Shown one piece after another: positions 20,494 through 32,315 of a stretch of 64,000 nucleotides of DNA. The first letter of the stretch is position 1. Every line of letters starts with the position of its first letter. The notes beneath the pieces were generated by a model. The model had not been told where the DNA came from. It ran no database searches and saw only the letters and a program-made list of their open reading frames with translations. Both the position numbers and the translations under genes were made by a program. The stretch lies in the NCBI GenBank assembly GCA_037042185.1, contig JAXQJY010000027.1:2852001-2916000 (forward strand), written 5' to 3'. This DNA is from Sordariomycetes sp. S80-01Y. Taxonomy: Eukaryota > Ascomycota > Sordariomycetes.

Positions 20494-22573
20494 TCATACC
20501 CTGGCTTCGTCGGAACTTGGTTCGTGTTGCTTTATCCAGAATCGGGGAAAGCGTCGGAGTGTGAGACGTATAAGATGTAAGCCAACAGCAACACCACGAT
20601 TTGGCCTATGGGTGGAAAAGATGCCTCCGCAGAAAACAACTGAGTAGAGTTGAAGTACCTCGAACAAAAGTCTCCTCAATATAAAGCTTGTCGTGTCCAA
20701 ATTGAAATTCCAGATTTGAAAGACTCTCTGGTCCCAACAGCCTCGTATGGCACGATTCTGAAGTAGACGAGCGACGTAGACAAAGGCTACGAGACTAACA
20801 GATGTAACGACAAACACCCAGGCTCGCGGTGGTGACTCTTGAAGCTCTTCGAGCTGAGTACTGAATACGCCGGCAACAAAAGTCATTGGGACAAAGATAA
20901 AAGCAAGCTCGGTCAGCCTCGTAACGCTTTCCGCCTCAGCAATACCTCTTTTACTGTTGATCAACGCCATCTCGGAGTTGATAGCCTCCTGTGTCGCTTT
21001 GATTCGAGTGCCAAGGTTCTGAATTTGTCCGATTAGGGATTGCATCTCGCCATCTAGTCCAGGAAACACCAATGGGTGGCGACTTTCGGACTGTGTTGTT
21101 TGATGGTCATGCTCCTTCAAATAGCGGAGCGTCTCAGCAATGGATGCTGATACTTTTGGCAACTCGTGCTCCGCCCAGAAGCATAATTGCCTCCAAGTCT
21201 CTGCCCGCTGGCGTAATACTTCGTGCCCATCACTTTCTTGCAAGATGCCGTATATCTGATCAATGATTAAGCCCAGGAAGTTGATCAAGGTGGCTGTGTC
21301 AGATCGAACGACTCTCAGCACAGCGTGCAAGGGTCGGTTTTCGATCTCCTGGGTCTTCCAAAGTCGCATCCAGGCCGACACATCCTGGTACAACGACCGA
21401 GCTTCTTTTGATTCAAAGCGACGGTAGTCATTGGTGGGGCTGTGTCCGTTGAATTGATCGAGTGGGCTGGGGCCACGCGGTAACATTCTCTGCGAGAAAG
21501 CGCTTTTTTCTGAGATGTTGTCTTGGAAATCAGAACCTCCCTCTAGTGGAGAGCGTCCGCGATGTTTCCAGTGACCATGTCTCAGTTTTGGCAACGGGTC
21601 CGTAAAAATCAAGACTAGAATCAACATCAGCAAGAGTTCTAGATCTGAATGCTAAGAGAGTTTCTTTCATACCGTCGCGGTTGGCGCCTCTCATGCTGAT
21701 AGAAATCGTCACTTGTTCTTTGCAAGCGTACCAAGACTTGGACCCTGGTGAGCCGGATTTGCAAGACAATAGACGTTGTTGACGAAATATGTTGTTCACA
21801 GTTGCTAATGCTCGTGCAGAGCCATTTGCAGTCCACTGAATGTGTTTGCTTCGATGCAGTTCCTGCCAAGCAGGGAGCTTCTGCCCGCGGCCTAGGTGAC
21901 GCTCAAGAATGGGTAGGAGCGAAGCCACACTGAACCAGCATAGCGACGCGAATGATGCTGACGTATTGCAAATGTTCGATTCATTCGTCGAATTTCCTAG
22001 GTCTGGAAAATGGAGGTCACCCTGTTTCTGGGATGGCGGACCGGGCCACCCCCTAAGATAGCAAGAATCCCTAAGGTGCTTCTCAAATATGGGCGGCCGC
22101 TTTTCCAAATTGGAGCCAATGGTCTCGATGATCTTCGGATCCAGGTCTTCGACGAAGATGAAAAGGTCCGATTTTTCGCTTTTCTCGAGGGACCATATGT
22201 CCTCCACAGGGTCTACTTCAGCACCTGTGGCATTGGCACCTAGTCCACGGTCCTTGTGGACAACTATGCACTTCTCAAGAGGTAAGTCGGACGATTCCGG
22301 GGGCTTCTTGAAAGTGGTGTCCCAGAAGCCAGCTACCGCACTGAAGGCTTCGAAATACGGCCCTTGACCACTGTCAGGCGGCTTGACGAATAGATATCTT
22401 CGGACTGCCAAGTTCTCGGCTGTGTCAGATGGAGTTTCCGTCCACGAGCAACCGTTGACGGCAGTTGCAGGAATTCCAGCTCGTTGGTTATCTTGTGTTG
22501 GCGAAGCGGGGACTTCTGAGTTTGTTAAGCGATGGAGTGGAATCGGTTCGTGGCTCGGTTGTTCACACGCCAT
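20494..22573 (-). CDS. CorA-like two-helix membrane protein
   Basis: Two exons (22573-21673, 21614-20494) join across a 58-nt intron (GTATGA donor, TCTAG acceptor) to give 673 residues. The N-terminal half is a soluble fungal domain of unknown role. Residues ~440-540 are helical, as in the CorA funnel. Two helices close to the C-terminal side follow, at about 537-552 (FIFVPMTFVAGVF) and 565-584. CorA channels carry GMN at the end of the first helix and move Mg2+. Here the position reads GVFSTQ, so the selectivity loop is not the usual one, and ion transport should not be assumed. Many ascomycete CorA-like proteins are equally diverged. It is divergent to the Zn2Cys6 regulator, with 550 bp between starts. 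Confidence 0.83.
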
Positions 22574-23123
22574 GACTGAAGTCTACTCGTGTACACTCGG
22601 AACGTATTGTGTCTTTCGGAAAAGTTCAGCGCTTGATACCAATGTCGCGAGTTACAAAAGAGGAGAAACTTCAGAGGTAAATGGGCATCGCCGCTGGGAT
22701 AGAGAGCTTTGGGCTCAGCCTGATATGCAGCTATGCATCTCAGCTCTGCCTCTCACACATACATATGCGTCTATTGGAAGGGAACATCATGTCGAAGATA
22801 CTAGGGTCACGTGGTTAGGAAGTCAGCATTAGTGTTCAGAAATTCTTTGGCTCTTCAATTCAACACTGCTGGAACTTTACTCGCAAATTCATACGGAGCA
22901 TGGAAAGGGAAAAGGGGCTTCAAAGGGATGGAATTGCTGTGACGGAAGCAGGTTTGGTTAGCGGCGGAAGAGGCGTCCGCCTGGTCCTCCGCAGGTCGTT
23001 TCCGCTCGCGGCTGATTGGCCGTCACATCCGGGAATTAGCGGAGCATTCCCGACCGTCGTCGCCCACGCATCCGATTTTCCATCCGGCTTTCCGTCTTTC
23101 TGCAACCACAGACATCCAGGCCA
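22574..23123. other. Intergenic, divergent promoters
   Basis: This is shared upstream DNA of the CorA-like gene and the regulator. No TATA box or repeat stands out. Confidence 0.5.
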
Positions 23124-25269
23124 ATGGACGGCAGCACAGCATCGCCAACAGCCTCAACGCCTCCAGGTGGATACATCCGCAGCCGGATTGCCAACGCCTG
23201 CGATGGCTGCAAAGCACGCAAAGTGAAGTGCGATGGCAAGCAACCTTGCAGCTTCTGCATCAGAAGGCAGCGTCCCAGCGCATGCCACTATACTGCGCAA
23301 AGACGGCCTCGGCAGCGGAAGCCGGATGTAGCCTCCAGACCAAAGACACCGCCCTCAATCACTGCACCCTCAACCAGACAGCGACCAGACGAGACACCAA
23401 ACGGACGCAGAGGCTCGCTGGTTGAGTCGGCAGCTGAAGACGACACCGAGGTGCCTCGTGAGGCCCGGCTTTTGCGAGATGCCCAGGGGAAGCTCATCTT
23501 CATTGGCGATTGTGCGCCATTGTCCTTCTTCCAGTCGGTTCGACAGTTGGTGACTAGCCGAATTGGCCAAAATGCCTTCGCACCGGAAACCAGTCGCTAT
23601 TCTGTCCTCGAAAACGCGCCGCAGAATGAAACTGTGTTCAGCAACAGTCCTCCGGACCTGACTCGGATAAACATTCAACGCGCCGTCGAAAGCTATGTTG
23701 TGACGACGACGGGCCTCATCGATCTTTTTGACGTGGACCAGCTTTCGGAAGACCTCATCATATGGGCAAGTCTCGACCGCAAGCCAGCGAATCTCCCCTC
23801 CGTAAGCAACCATCTTATCCTCGCCATTGGCAGCCTACGGGATGATGAGCGCATCTCCCAGGCTTGCTTCGAGTATGCCAAAGAGAAGGCCTTCAGCAGC
23901 CTGACTGGCAACCTGAGCGTGGGGACAATTCAAGTCTTCGTCTTGGTGACGGTGTACATGCTCTGCTCATGCCAGATCAACAACGCTTTTCTCATCTTCG
24001 GCATTGCTGTCCGTGCTGCCTACTCCATCGGCGTCCATCGAACAGAGGTCAATGCGCGTTTTGGGCCCGCGGAGCACCGTCAGCGAGATAGACTTTGGAA
24101 AAGTCTGAGAGTGGTAGATCTTCTGCTCAGTGTCTCGATGGGACGGCCGCCAGCGACCTCAGACGTTGATTGCACCGTGCCCTATCGTATCACGAATGAG
24201 GATGGTGACGAGCTTTTCGATCTTCTAAATGCCTCTGTTCAGATTCTTCTCATCATAGAGTCTATCGTTGTCGAAATCTATTCGCGCAAGAAGATATCTC
24301 TTCAGCTTACGGAGGGCATCTCCCACCAGCTGCGGGAATGGTCTGCGCGCTGGCTGGAGAGGCTCAAGGCTGTCGTAGCTGCACCAGCGGAGCACTCAAC
24401 AGCTCAAGTTAGCGGAGCGTGCCAGGTATTGGCTTCGTATTATTATGGCGTCATGCTGGTGTCTCGACCATTCCTTATGTACATGGTCTTCCGGCGCCTC
24501 TCCGATGAGGCTCCTAATGGCAGCCGATCGTCAGCCCCAACGACCGGCAAGTCGAAGCTGGCGGATGCATGTATCGACGCTGCAAGCCTGATGGTAGATC
24601 CGATATTAGATCTCGTTCGACAAGGAGTTTTGCACGGCAGGATGCCCTTTCTCGTGTAAGTTCATCGACTTTCCTCTAGCGGAACCTACCTGACGCGCCA
24701 GATCGTGGGTTTTTGCGTCGTCTCTAGTCCTCGGCGTTGGGCTTCTGGGAGGGTTTGGTCGAATTCTTGAGAAGTACAGTCGCATGTGCATTGCGGTTCT
24801 CGACCACTTCTCCCAAGCTGATGCGCATGCGACTCAATACTCGCTGATTGCCCAATCGCTTTTGAATACCGCGCTGGAGCACCTCGAAAAGCGTGAGCTA
24901 CAAGAGCGCCTTCGACGCACCGAGAGCTCTAGCCAGCTATTCGGTCTCATGCCACACGAATCGCGGCCTAGAAATGGCACCTCGCCAGCTCAGAGCTTGA
25001 CACAGACAGTCGCCAGCCCGGTGACATCGATAGTCCGAGGGCGCGAATCACTGGACAGTTCTTTCTTCCAAGAGCCACTACAGTCGACAACTTCGGCGCA
25101 CGTTGGCGATATTGACTCAGCTTTCTTCGGATTGAGCGATACCATGATGGGCCAAGATGCTAATTTCTGGAACTCATACCAGGGGAACGAGGGTGACCCC
25201 GGGTCGACGTTAAACTTGTTCCCACTGCTTGATGCTGGTGGAGGAATTGACCTCGCCCACTACTTGTAG
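23124..25269 (+). CDS. Zn2Cys6 fungal transcription factor
   Basis: Two exons (23124-24655, 24702-25269) give 699 residues. The join across a 46-nt intron restores PFLVSWVFASSLVLG and the following GRILEKYSRM. The zinc cluster is at the N-terminus, with Cys 26, 29, 36, 42, 45 and 54 (C-x2-C-x6-C-x5-C-x2-C-x8-C), followed by a basic linker. The middle region (about 200-500) matches the fungal-specific regulator domain: RAAYSIGVHR, then a DRLWKSLRVVDLLLSVSMGRP stretch. The C-terminal ~150 residues are Ser/Asp-rich, as in an activation region. Such proteins bind CGG half-sites as dimers. It lies just upstream of the secreted GH43 gene on the same strand, so regulation of that gene is possible but unproven. 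Confidence 0.92.
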
Positions 25270-25593
25270 GGAAACGAGCCCAATAGCAAGCGCACCACTC
25301 AGAGCGAATAAGCGAGTCGAAACAGGCTCAATACCCCGAGACCCGAGCACCACCCACCCGTTTCCTCCAATTTCATGACGCTGGTTTCTCCACACGCTTT
25401 TCCCAGGACGTGCGGAGCCCCGCATGCCAAGTTATCGTGGGAGCTTCTCCGCTGTTGCATTGGACGGTCTGGAAGGATTGGACCGTTTCTTTGGAGCTCG
25501 GACCGAAAGCAATTGGACTTACAAAAGGGACCCTGTGCGCTCAATTGCTGACCCCCATCACCCGTATCTTGCCAGCTCTCGATTCCGTTCGCC
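25270..25593. other. Intergenic, GH43 promoter
   Basis: A short gap between the regulator and GH43. No gene or clear box is seen. Confidence 0.5.
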
Positions 25594-27345
25594 ATGCGCC
25601 TCTCAACTGGTTTGGCTGGAGCGGCGCTGCTCGCTTCGGCACTTGCAGCCCCAGGATCGGACAAGAAGGCGCCTCAATTTCACAATGCCGCTCGTCACGC
25701 CGGCGCAGATCCCCATGTCATCTACGACTCCGACAGCGGCCTTTATTACGCCTACTCCACCGAAGGTGCTGATGAGGGCTACAACTTTGCCATCTACAGC
25801 AGCCCTGACCTTGCAACGTGGCACAAGCACCCCGGCGGCGTCTTGAAAGCATGCTGGGATGCGGACATGAACGAGCTGGAGGGCGGCCAGGCGTGCTGGG
25901 CGAAGGACTGGTACTGGGCGCCTGAGACGTACCACAACGAGAAGACTGGGTGGTACTTCTTCTTCTTCGCCGGTCGCTTGCGTGAGGATCTCTCGGCTGA
26001 GTACTTCCGCTACTCTGAGTTCGAGGAGCCGTCGAAGATTGGCGTGGCTGTCTCGCGCTCGCCGACTGGGCCATTTGAGGAGATTGAGTCAAAGCCGTTC
26101 GACTACTACCCTTTCGACCCCGATTACTACGACGTCAACCTCATCATGGACGAGGAGCAGATGCTACCGCCACAAACGCAGGAGGAGGGCAGAACTGCGC
26201 CAAAGGGAACCTTTATCCCGACGATTGACGTCAACATCTTCTTCGACAACGACGAGCGTGTCTACCTCTACGTATCGCGTAACGCCTACCGCAACTGGAA
26301 CTGGGATGAGGACCTGGGCAAGTACATTGAGGAATCGAACATCATCGTCGTTGAGATGGACAGGGCTTGGTGGGATGACCCCGAGGCGTCGACGATGCCT
26401 GAGATCCACCCCTCACAGAAGGACATCCACGCAAAGGACGCGCCACCGCTGCCTTGCAACATTACCTCCTACAACGGCACCGGCGAGCTTGGCAAGCCTC
26501 CCCGAAAGGATGGCTGGAAGACTGTCATCTCCTACGGCGCAGACAAGCAGGAATGGGAGAACTACCATGTCAACGATTACAAGGAGTTCAACGGCACCAA
26601 GAAAGATCGCCGCTGGGCTGAGGGCAGCACGCTTCTCACCCGCGAGGATAAGCACGGAAAGCCCGTCTACCTTCTCACCTACAGCGCGAACAACTACGAG
26701 GCGTCAAACTATGGCGTCGGCTTTGCTACCGCCGAGTCGCCGCTCGGTCCGTTTGTCAAGTCCAAGAACAACCCGGTTTTGGCGCAGGATCCTGATGCGG
26801 AAGTGCCCAGCTACTCGGTCGGGCACGGCAGTGTTGTTGCCTCGCCCCCGAGGAACAAGAAGGGACATCCCAGCGCGCAGGATGTTACCCGCTCGACGCC
26901 AAAGGGATCTGAGCTCTTCTACGTTCACCACGGCCGCAACGATACGACGGTCGCTCGCTCGATCTACACCACTCGGATGACTCTCGATGAGAAGGCAGTC
27001 GCTTTCGGCTCAGATAATGCCATCAGCATGCATTTGACGACAGAAGATCAGCCCCTGCCGAAATGGACCTACCCGCTCAAGATGACGACTGAATGCTCGA
27101 AGACGCAGGGCCAGATCGAGGTCAGCGTCACAGCCAGACAAGGCTCTGCTTTTGATCTCGTGGAGGGATCGAACAGAGTAGTTGCCCTTCCTGGAGAAAA
27201 AGAGGCGACGAGTGTCGAGGAGGGTAGCCGTGAGGGTACTTTTATTCTTGAGTTTGCGGAGGCTGTAAAGGAGGTGGCTTATCAGCGGTTGAGTGTGGAC
27301 GGTAGTTGGCAGACAGTGCTGAGTAAGAAGACCAAGTGCAGGTAG
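25594..27345 (+). CDS. Secreted GH43 glycoside hydrolase
   Basis: A single exon encodes 583 residues with a signal peptide (1-19, cut near ALA-AP). GH43 enzymes are five-bladed propellers that release arabinose or xylose from plant wall polymers. The expected acids are visible: Asp39 in AGADPHVIYD (base), Asp212 in PTIDVNIFFD (pKa modulator) and Glu343 in RWAEGSTLL (acid). Blade motifs such as DWYWAPETYHNEKTGWYFFF and SPLGPFVKS are typical. An acidic ~100-residue insertion (about 235-340) makes it longer than average. A C-terminal beta-rich extension (about 500-583) may be a small sugar-binding or packing domain. The exact substrate cannot be read from sequence. The regulator immediately upstream is a candidate controller. 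Confidence 0.9.
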   Translation: MRLSTGLAGAALLASALAAPGSDKKAPQFHNAARHAGADPHVIYDSDSGLYYAYSTEGADEGYNFAIYSSPDLATWHKHPGGVLKACWDADMNELEGGQACWAKDWYWAPETYHNEKTGWYFFFFAGRLREDLSAEYFRYSEFEEPSKIGVAVSRSPTGPFEEIESKPFDYYPFDPDYYDVNLIMDEEQMLPPQTQEEGRTAPKGTFIPTIDVNIFFDNDERVYLYVSRNAYRNWNWDEDLGKYIEESNIIVVEMDRAWWDDPEASTMPEIHPSQKDIHAKDAPPLPCNITSYNGTGELGKPPRKDGWKTVISYGADKQEWENYHVNDYKEFNGTKKDRRWAEGSTLLTREDKHGKPVYLLTYSANNYEASNYGVGFATAESPLGPFVKSKNNPVLAQDPDAEVPSYSVGHGSVVASPPRNKKGHPSAQDVTRSTPKGSELFYVHHGRNDTTVARSIYTTRMTLDEKAVAFGSDNAISMHLTTEDQPLPKWTYPLKMTTECSKTQGQIEVSVTARQGSAFDLVEGSNRVVALPGEKEATSVEEGSREGTFILEFAEAVKEVAYQRLSVDGSWQTVLSKKTKCR

Positions 27346-27726
27346 ATAAGTGTATTGGGTAATACACCAAGTATTTGATGGTTGTTCATAGGGCTGTATG
27401 TGAAAGCTATCTGTGATGTAAACGCTGGAGGTGGCTACTTCGGTTGCACAGTGCTATGCCTAGACACACGGGACCATCCGCTTCCGCCGTCCCGTTCCTC
27501 TCTTCCGCACTCTGCATTGCATTATTTCGGAAGTTTCCGCATGCGCTGCACGGCATCTGGGACTTAGGAGCCGTAAGAGGACTACAGCCCCATCGTTCTG
27601 GAGTCACTAAATAGAGGACAGTTGGAAAGAATTGGATGCGTTGGTGGCTCATAGTGTTCATACACATTACTCGTAATCTATCATCAACCCTTATCCCACA
27701 CATTTTTATCAAGCTCTTTTGCCATC
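27346..27726. other. Intergenic, convergent 3' ends
   Basis: This lies between the ends of GH43 and kynureninase. No gene is supported. Confidence 0.5.
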
Positions 27727-29262
27727 CTAAGTTTCCTTCAGCCCCAGAGCGCCCCTGAGGATCTGCATAAACCTCCACACATCCTCGAACCTCGAGTACA
27801 AGGGCACGGGCGCCACCCTGATGACGTTGGGCTTCCTCTTGTCACACATGACGCCGTTGGCCTCCAGCGCGGCGCTGACCTTGTCGTGCATCTCCTGGTT
27901 GGCGAGCATGACGCTCAGCTGCGTGCCGCGCTGCATCGGGTCCCTGGGCGTCAGGATCTTGAAGGCACCCTCGGGGAACTGGTCGAGCAGGTGCTCGGTG
28001 TAGGCGGTCAGGACGAGGGCTTTGCTGCGGAGGTCGTGCATGCTGGTCTTGTTGAAGACGCTGAGGGCGCCGGATAGGGAGGCGAGGTCGATGGCGGAGG
28101 GGTTCGAGGCCTGGAAGCCCTGCGCGCCCGGTGTGGGGACGAACTTGTTGTCCATCAGGAAGCGGACGGACTTGTCGCCGCCGTACCAGCCCATGAGTCT
28201 GGGGCGGTAGCTGGGCCGCCCGTCGTTGCCCTCTGGCCACTCGACCTGGCCGTGCTTCTCGTGGACGAAGGCGCCCGCGATGCTGCCGGGTCCGGCGTTG
28301 ATGTACTTGTACGTGCACCAGCAGGCAAAGTCGACGTCCCAGTCGTGCAGCTTCAGCTCGACGTTGCCGGCGGCGTGGGCCAGATCCCAGCCTACGGTGA
28401 TGCCCTTTGCTTTGGCGTGTGCGGTGATGCGGGGCATGTCGAAGAGCTGGCCGGAGTAGTACTGGATACCGGGCAACAGCAGCAGAGCAGTCTCGTCGGC
28501 GTGCTCGTCGATAGTCTTGAGGATGCGCTCCGTGGGGATGAGAGAGTTCTCGTCAGGCTGGATCTTGACCATGCTCTTCTCCGGGTCCAAGCCGTGCCAG
28601 ACGATCTGGCTCTCAATGGCGTAGTAGTCACTGGGGAACGGCCTCCACTCCAGGATGATCTTGTGACGCTTCTCGGTGGGCTTGTAGAAGCTGGCCATCA
28701 TCATGTGCAGGTTGATGGTGAGGGTGTTCATGATGACAATCTCATGAGGCGACGAGCCAACAATGTCTGCGGACTGCTTTGCGCACTGCTCGGCCATGTC
28801 TTGCCACGTGGTCAGGGGCGACTCCTCCATCGACTTGAAGTGGCCCGCAACGCCAACGGAAGCCCATGTTTCCAGCTGGGCGTTGAGATACTCGCGGATG
28901 GCCTTTGGCTGCGCGCCGAGAGAGTTACCAACGAAGTAGATACCCTGCTCATCCGCAGCGTGGCCGTTCACGCCGTTGCTTGTGCCATTTGCTGAACCTT
29001 CGCCTGTGCGGGGTGCGTGTTAGCGTCATTGACTCCGGAACACGACGCAGCACCACCGTGATGATGACCTACCTGGTATGCTTCCGTTGAGGGCAGTCTT
29101 CTTGAGCGAAGACTTGGTAGGGATGATGAACTCATCACGGAGGTGTGAGAGCTTATCCTGTGAGTCGAGTGTCTGGGCGAAGGAGAGGGAGTTGGCGTCG
29201 GAAGGGAACTTGGGGGACTCGCCGCCGCGGAGACGGGAGACGAAGGATGAGAGGTCGGCCAT
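27727..29262 (-). CDS. BNA5: Kynureninase
   Basis: This PLP enzyme cleaves kynurenine or 3-hydroxykynurenine to anthranilate or 3-hydroxyanthranilate plus alanine, in tryptophan breakdown and NAD synthesis. Two exons (29262-29073, 29003-27727) join across a 69-nt intron to give 488 residues. The opening is [14 protein letters not shown]. The substrate-binding start of the fold reads [12 protein letters not shown]. Asp270 in [11 protein letters not shown] contacts the PLP ring, and Lys296 in [11 protein letters not shown] holds PLP as a Schiff base. [10 protein letters not shown] and [10 protein letters not shown] are further family blocks. Length is normal and it appears cytosolic. It is divergent to indoleamine 2,3-dioxygenase with 920 bp between starts, so the pair may share control. 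Confidence 0.96.
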
Positions 29263-30182
29263 GCTGGATGTGATTTTAATGAGGAAGAAAGGATGATGGG
29301 TTTGATGAGGGCCAAAGTGAGGTCTGCGATTTTCACTTGTACTTTCGCAGGCAGAGGGGAATGCGGTGGTTGTGGCTCGGCTCTCCTCCGAGACCAGGAG
29401 TCAAACCTGCCGACGCCCCCACCAGGTGCTTCTTCCGCGCTTCCGTCGATCCGCAGCTGCTCCGTGTCCAGTTCGCGACCAGCCGCGGCAGGTGACAGAA
29501 AGACGGGAGCTGTTGTGTGACAGACGTCAACGGAGGTTACCGGAAGCCGGATCATTAAAACATCTCGGAGCGACGCATCCGCAGCTAGGAATTTTCGGAG
29601 GTTCCTTCATGCCCCCAAGGTTAACATGACATAGCCATACTTTCCGAACGATGCCGAAACAGATTCATCGATGGTGGAACACATGGCGAGTGTGAGGATT
29701 GCCAGCAAGTCCCGCTTATTTTTGTCCAGGAACGCTGTCGCCGCCTTTCCAAATCCCGCCTGTAGCCGTTGCAATTAGCGCATCCGCGCCTCCTGCCCTT
29801 CTCGTTGGCTTCGGAAGGCCTGATTCGACGGTGTTCCGCGCGTGCCAGCCGCTTCATGTGACTGCGAGCCTACTGTTACGTATTTTCTGTGGATTCAAAG
29901 CGTAATCGCGATCCATAGTAGTCCCCGGCGCAGGTGCAAGGTTTTGAAAAAGCGGCCCATATCTAGGCGGATGCGGAATCATGGGTAGACGGCTGGGGGA
30001 TCTCGGACCTCACCAGAAACTTCGCCAAGTGCTTCCAGGAAAGGCTGGTCAGCAAATGACAAAACCCTGGCAGCGCTGCTGAGCCGCACTCTGGATTTCC
30101 TATTTCTTATCAGCATAGACCAAGATCTGTTCCTCTTTCGGCGTTGCTTCTATCCTTCCTTCTTCCTCTAACCACAACCATA
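29263..30182. promoter_or_regulatory. Shared divergent promoter region of kynureninase and IDO
   Basis: This 920-bp region lies between two divergent genes of the same pathway. No long frame is supported. A TTATCA (GATA-type) motif occurs near 30107-30112, and CT-rich DNA precedes the IDO start. Co-regulation is inference. Confidence 0.45.
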
Positions 30183-31506
30183 ATGTCCCCACACGTTGTT
30201 GAACTCGTCGAATCCAGGCCGAGCCTGAAGAAGTTTGCAGTCACAAAGAATGCCTTCTTACCAGCACAAAGTCCCTGCGAGCTTCTTTCAGATCCGTACT
30301 ACGAGCCGTGGGAGGTAATAGCGCAGCATCTTTCTCAGCTCATTGAAGAGCACAGGATAAGGAATGCTGTTGCGGATCTCCCCATCCTCACCACAGACAA
30401 CCTAGTCGATGAGGCTGAATGGAGAAGGGCATATGTCATCCTTTGCTTCATGACACATGCTCACGTCTGGGGCGGCGAAAAGCCAGAGGAGGTACGTTGA
30501 GCATAACATCGAGTTGGAGCTGTGCTAATGATCGTAGATTCTTCCACCACAAATCACAATCCCCTTTTTGCGGGTGTCATCTCATCTCGAATTGCCACCT
30601 GTTCTCACATATGCTGGCGCCAATCTGTGGAACTTTGCGTCGACATCGAACGACTTCACCGATCTCACCCAACTAAAAACCCTCGTCTCCGCCACTGGGA
30701 CAGAATCGGAAGCATGGTTCCTCCTCATCAGCACAGCCATGGAAGCTAGGGGCGCCGACATCATAGACACTATGCTCGAAGCCATCGAATCCATCAAGGC
30801 CCGCGATTACAAAACCATCACCAACGCCCTCGAGCAGTTGCGGGACTGCATCACCGAAGTCGGCAACCTCCTGGAGAGGATGTACGAGCGCTGCGACCCC
30901 ATGATTTTCTATCACCGGATTCGGCCCATTTTGTCGGGAAGCAAGAACATGGGAGCCGCTGGTCTGCCAAGAGGCGTCTTTTACGACGAGGGTGACGGTC
31001 GCGGACAGTGGCGGGAGCTCCGGGGCGGCAGCAACGGGCAAAGCTCCCTGATTCAGTTCTTCGATGTCGTTCTGGGTGTCGATCACAAGGGCAACGGAAA
31101 CAGCTCACCGGAAGCCGGGGAGAAGAGCTTTCACGCCGAGGTGCGGGAGTACATGCCCGGCCCGCATGCGCGCTTCCTCCTCCACGTCGCCCGCATGGGC
31201 AGCATTCGGGAACTCGCGCTGCTGCCGGCTACGACGGAGGAGCAAAAGCGACTGAGAGCGGCGTATACGGAGGCCACGGAGGCCCTCAGCGAGTTCAGGA
31301 ACAAGCACATCCAGATCGTGACGCGGTACATCATCCTGCCATCCAAGAAGCCGTTCACGGGCGGCAAGACGCAGAACCTGGCGAGCTCGAGCTCGAAGAA
31401 TGTCAAGACTGAGGAGTTGGTCGGAACAGGGGGGACTACTCTAATGCCGTTCTTGAAGAAGGCGCGGGATGAGACCAGTCAAGCTGGGAGATTAGAGAAA
31501 GCATAA
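30183..31506 (+). CDS. BNA2: Indoleamine 2,3-dioxygenase
   Basis: This haem enzyme opens the indole ring of tryptophan to give N-formylkynurenine, the first step of the kynurenine route. Two exons (30183-30491, 30538-31506) join across a 46-nt intron with GTACGT donor and CTAAT branch site, giving 425 residues. The join reads PEEILPPQITIPF. Family blocks include FMTHAHVWGG, the helix around DPMIFYHRIRPILSG, and SFHAEVREYMPGPHARFLLHV. The haem-binding His is His360 in RNKHIQIVTRYIILP. It has no signal peptide and is expected in the cytosol. Kynurenine formamidase, the step between it and kynureninase, is not in the window. Confidence 0.96.
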
Positions 31507-31784
31507 CCGGGATAGACTTGTACAGATAGAACTGGATGCAGGGATTCAACCCCTCTGCTCCGCCTGACGACTAATGAAACATGATCATAAATGTGTTTAT
31601 ACATGAAAGTGCCCGTAGTCTCTCATTGGTTCTGTTCAGGCCTCAGTCTCTCATAGCTTCCTGTCTTTTTCGGCTTGCGCTTCGAGACTTTGGCTCGGAG
31701 ACAACTAGTTTCCATTTTCGATGTTATGTAAGCCAGTGCAGCAGATTCTGTTGGCTGTTAGAGCTTGATCATCAACACCTGTTT

Positions 31785-32315
31785 TCACTGACTTTGATCT
31801 CCGTAGTATTCTTTGATCTGGTCATCAGTCCTACGGAGAATTGTGGTTTCATCTGTCTCTCTTGCGTCTTGGTCCCGATAATATCTTGGCCGGGGATCAT
31901 GTTGCGAATCCGCGTCCTTTGGTAGTTCCTCTGCCTGCTCGATGCTGGGACTGAAGCGTGGTCTTCTGATCCTCGACTTTTGTAGACCTCTTGCAATTGG
32001 GACCTCAGGGCAAGGTGGTGGCACTTTCCTTGCGTTTACATGGCTGTGATAGTGCTGAACGGTGCGAAGTGGTGCGGTTTCCAGAGGTGGGGGCGCCTTT
32101 TGGTTAATACATCTTTTGGGTTGAGCTGATGGAGATGCACTTTTATCTTCTGGCCTTGATTCAAATCGAACTCTCTTCGTGTTTTGCTGCCCGGATGCTG
32201 TTGTATTGCTTTTATTGCTTTTATTGCTTTCGGTGCTTTTAGTGCTCGAGCGTGATGAAGCAGGCCGGCAAGGCGTGGGCTTGGGTCGTAAAGAAATATG
32301 CTGCCTTTCATCCAT
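31785..32315 (-). CDS. Basic low-complexity protein, unknown
   Basis: A continuous 176-residue frame begins MDERQHISLRPKPTP. It is rich in Ser, Lys, Arg and Pro, with an internal repeat of Ser-Asn-Lys (STESNKSNKSNT) encoded by a 9-bp tandem near 32207-32250. The C-terminus is acidic-basic mixed (DDQIKEYYGDQSQ). No fold, signal peptide or helix is seen, and no family is recognised. Codon use is less biased than in nearby enzymes, so it may be weakly expressed, spliced differently, or not a gene. Confidence 0.4.
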   Translation of the reverse strand: MDERQHISLRPKPTPCRPASSRSSTKSTESNKSNKSNTTASGQQNTKRVRFESRPEDKSASPSAQPKRCINQKAPPPLETAPLRTVQHYHSHVNARKVPPPCPEVPIARGLQKSRIRRPRFSPSIEQAEELPKDADSQHDPRPRYYRDQDARETDETTILRRTDDQIKEYYGDQSQ

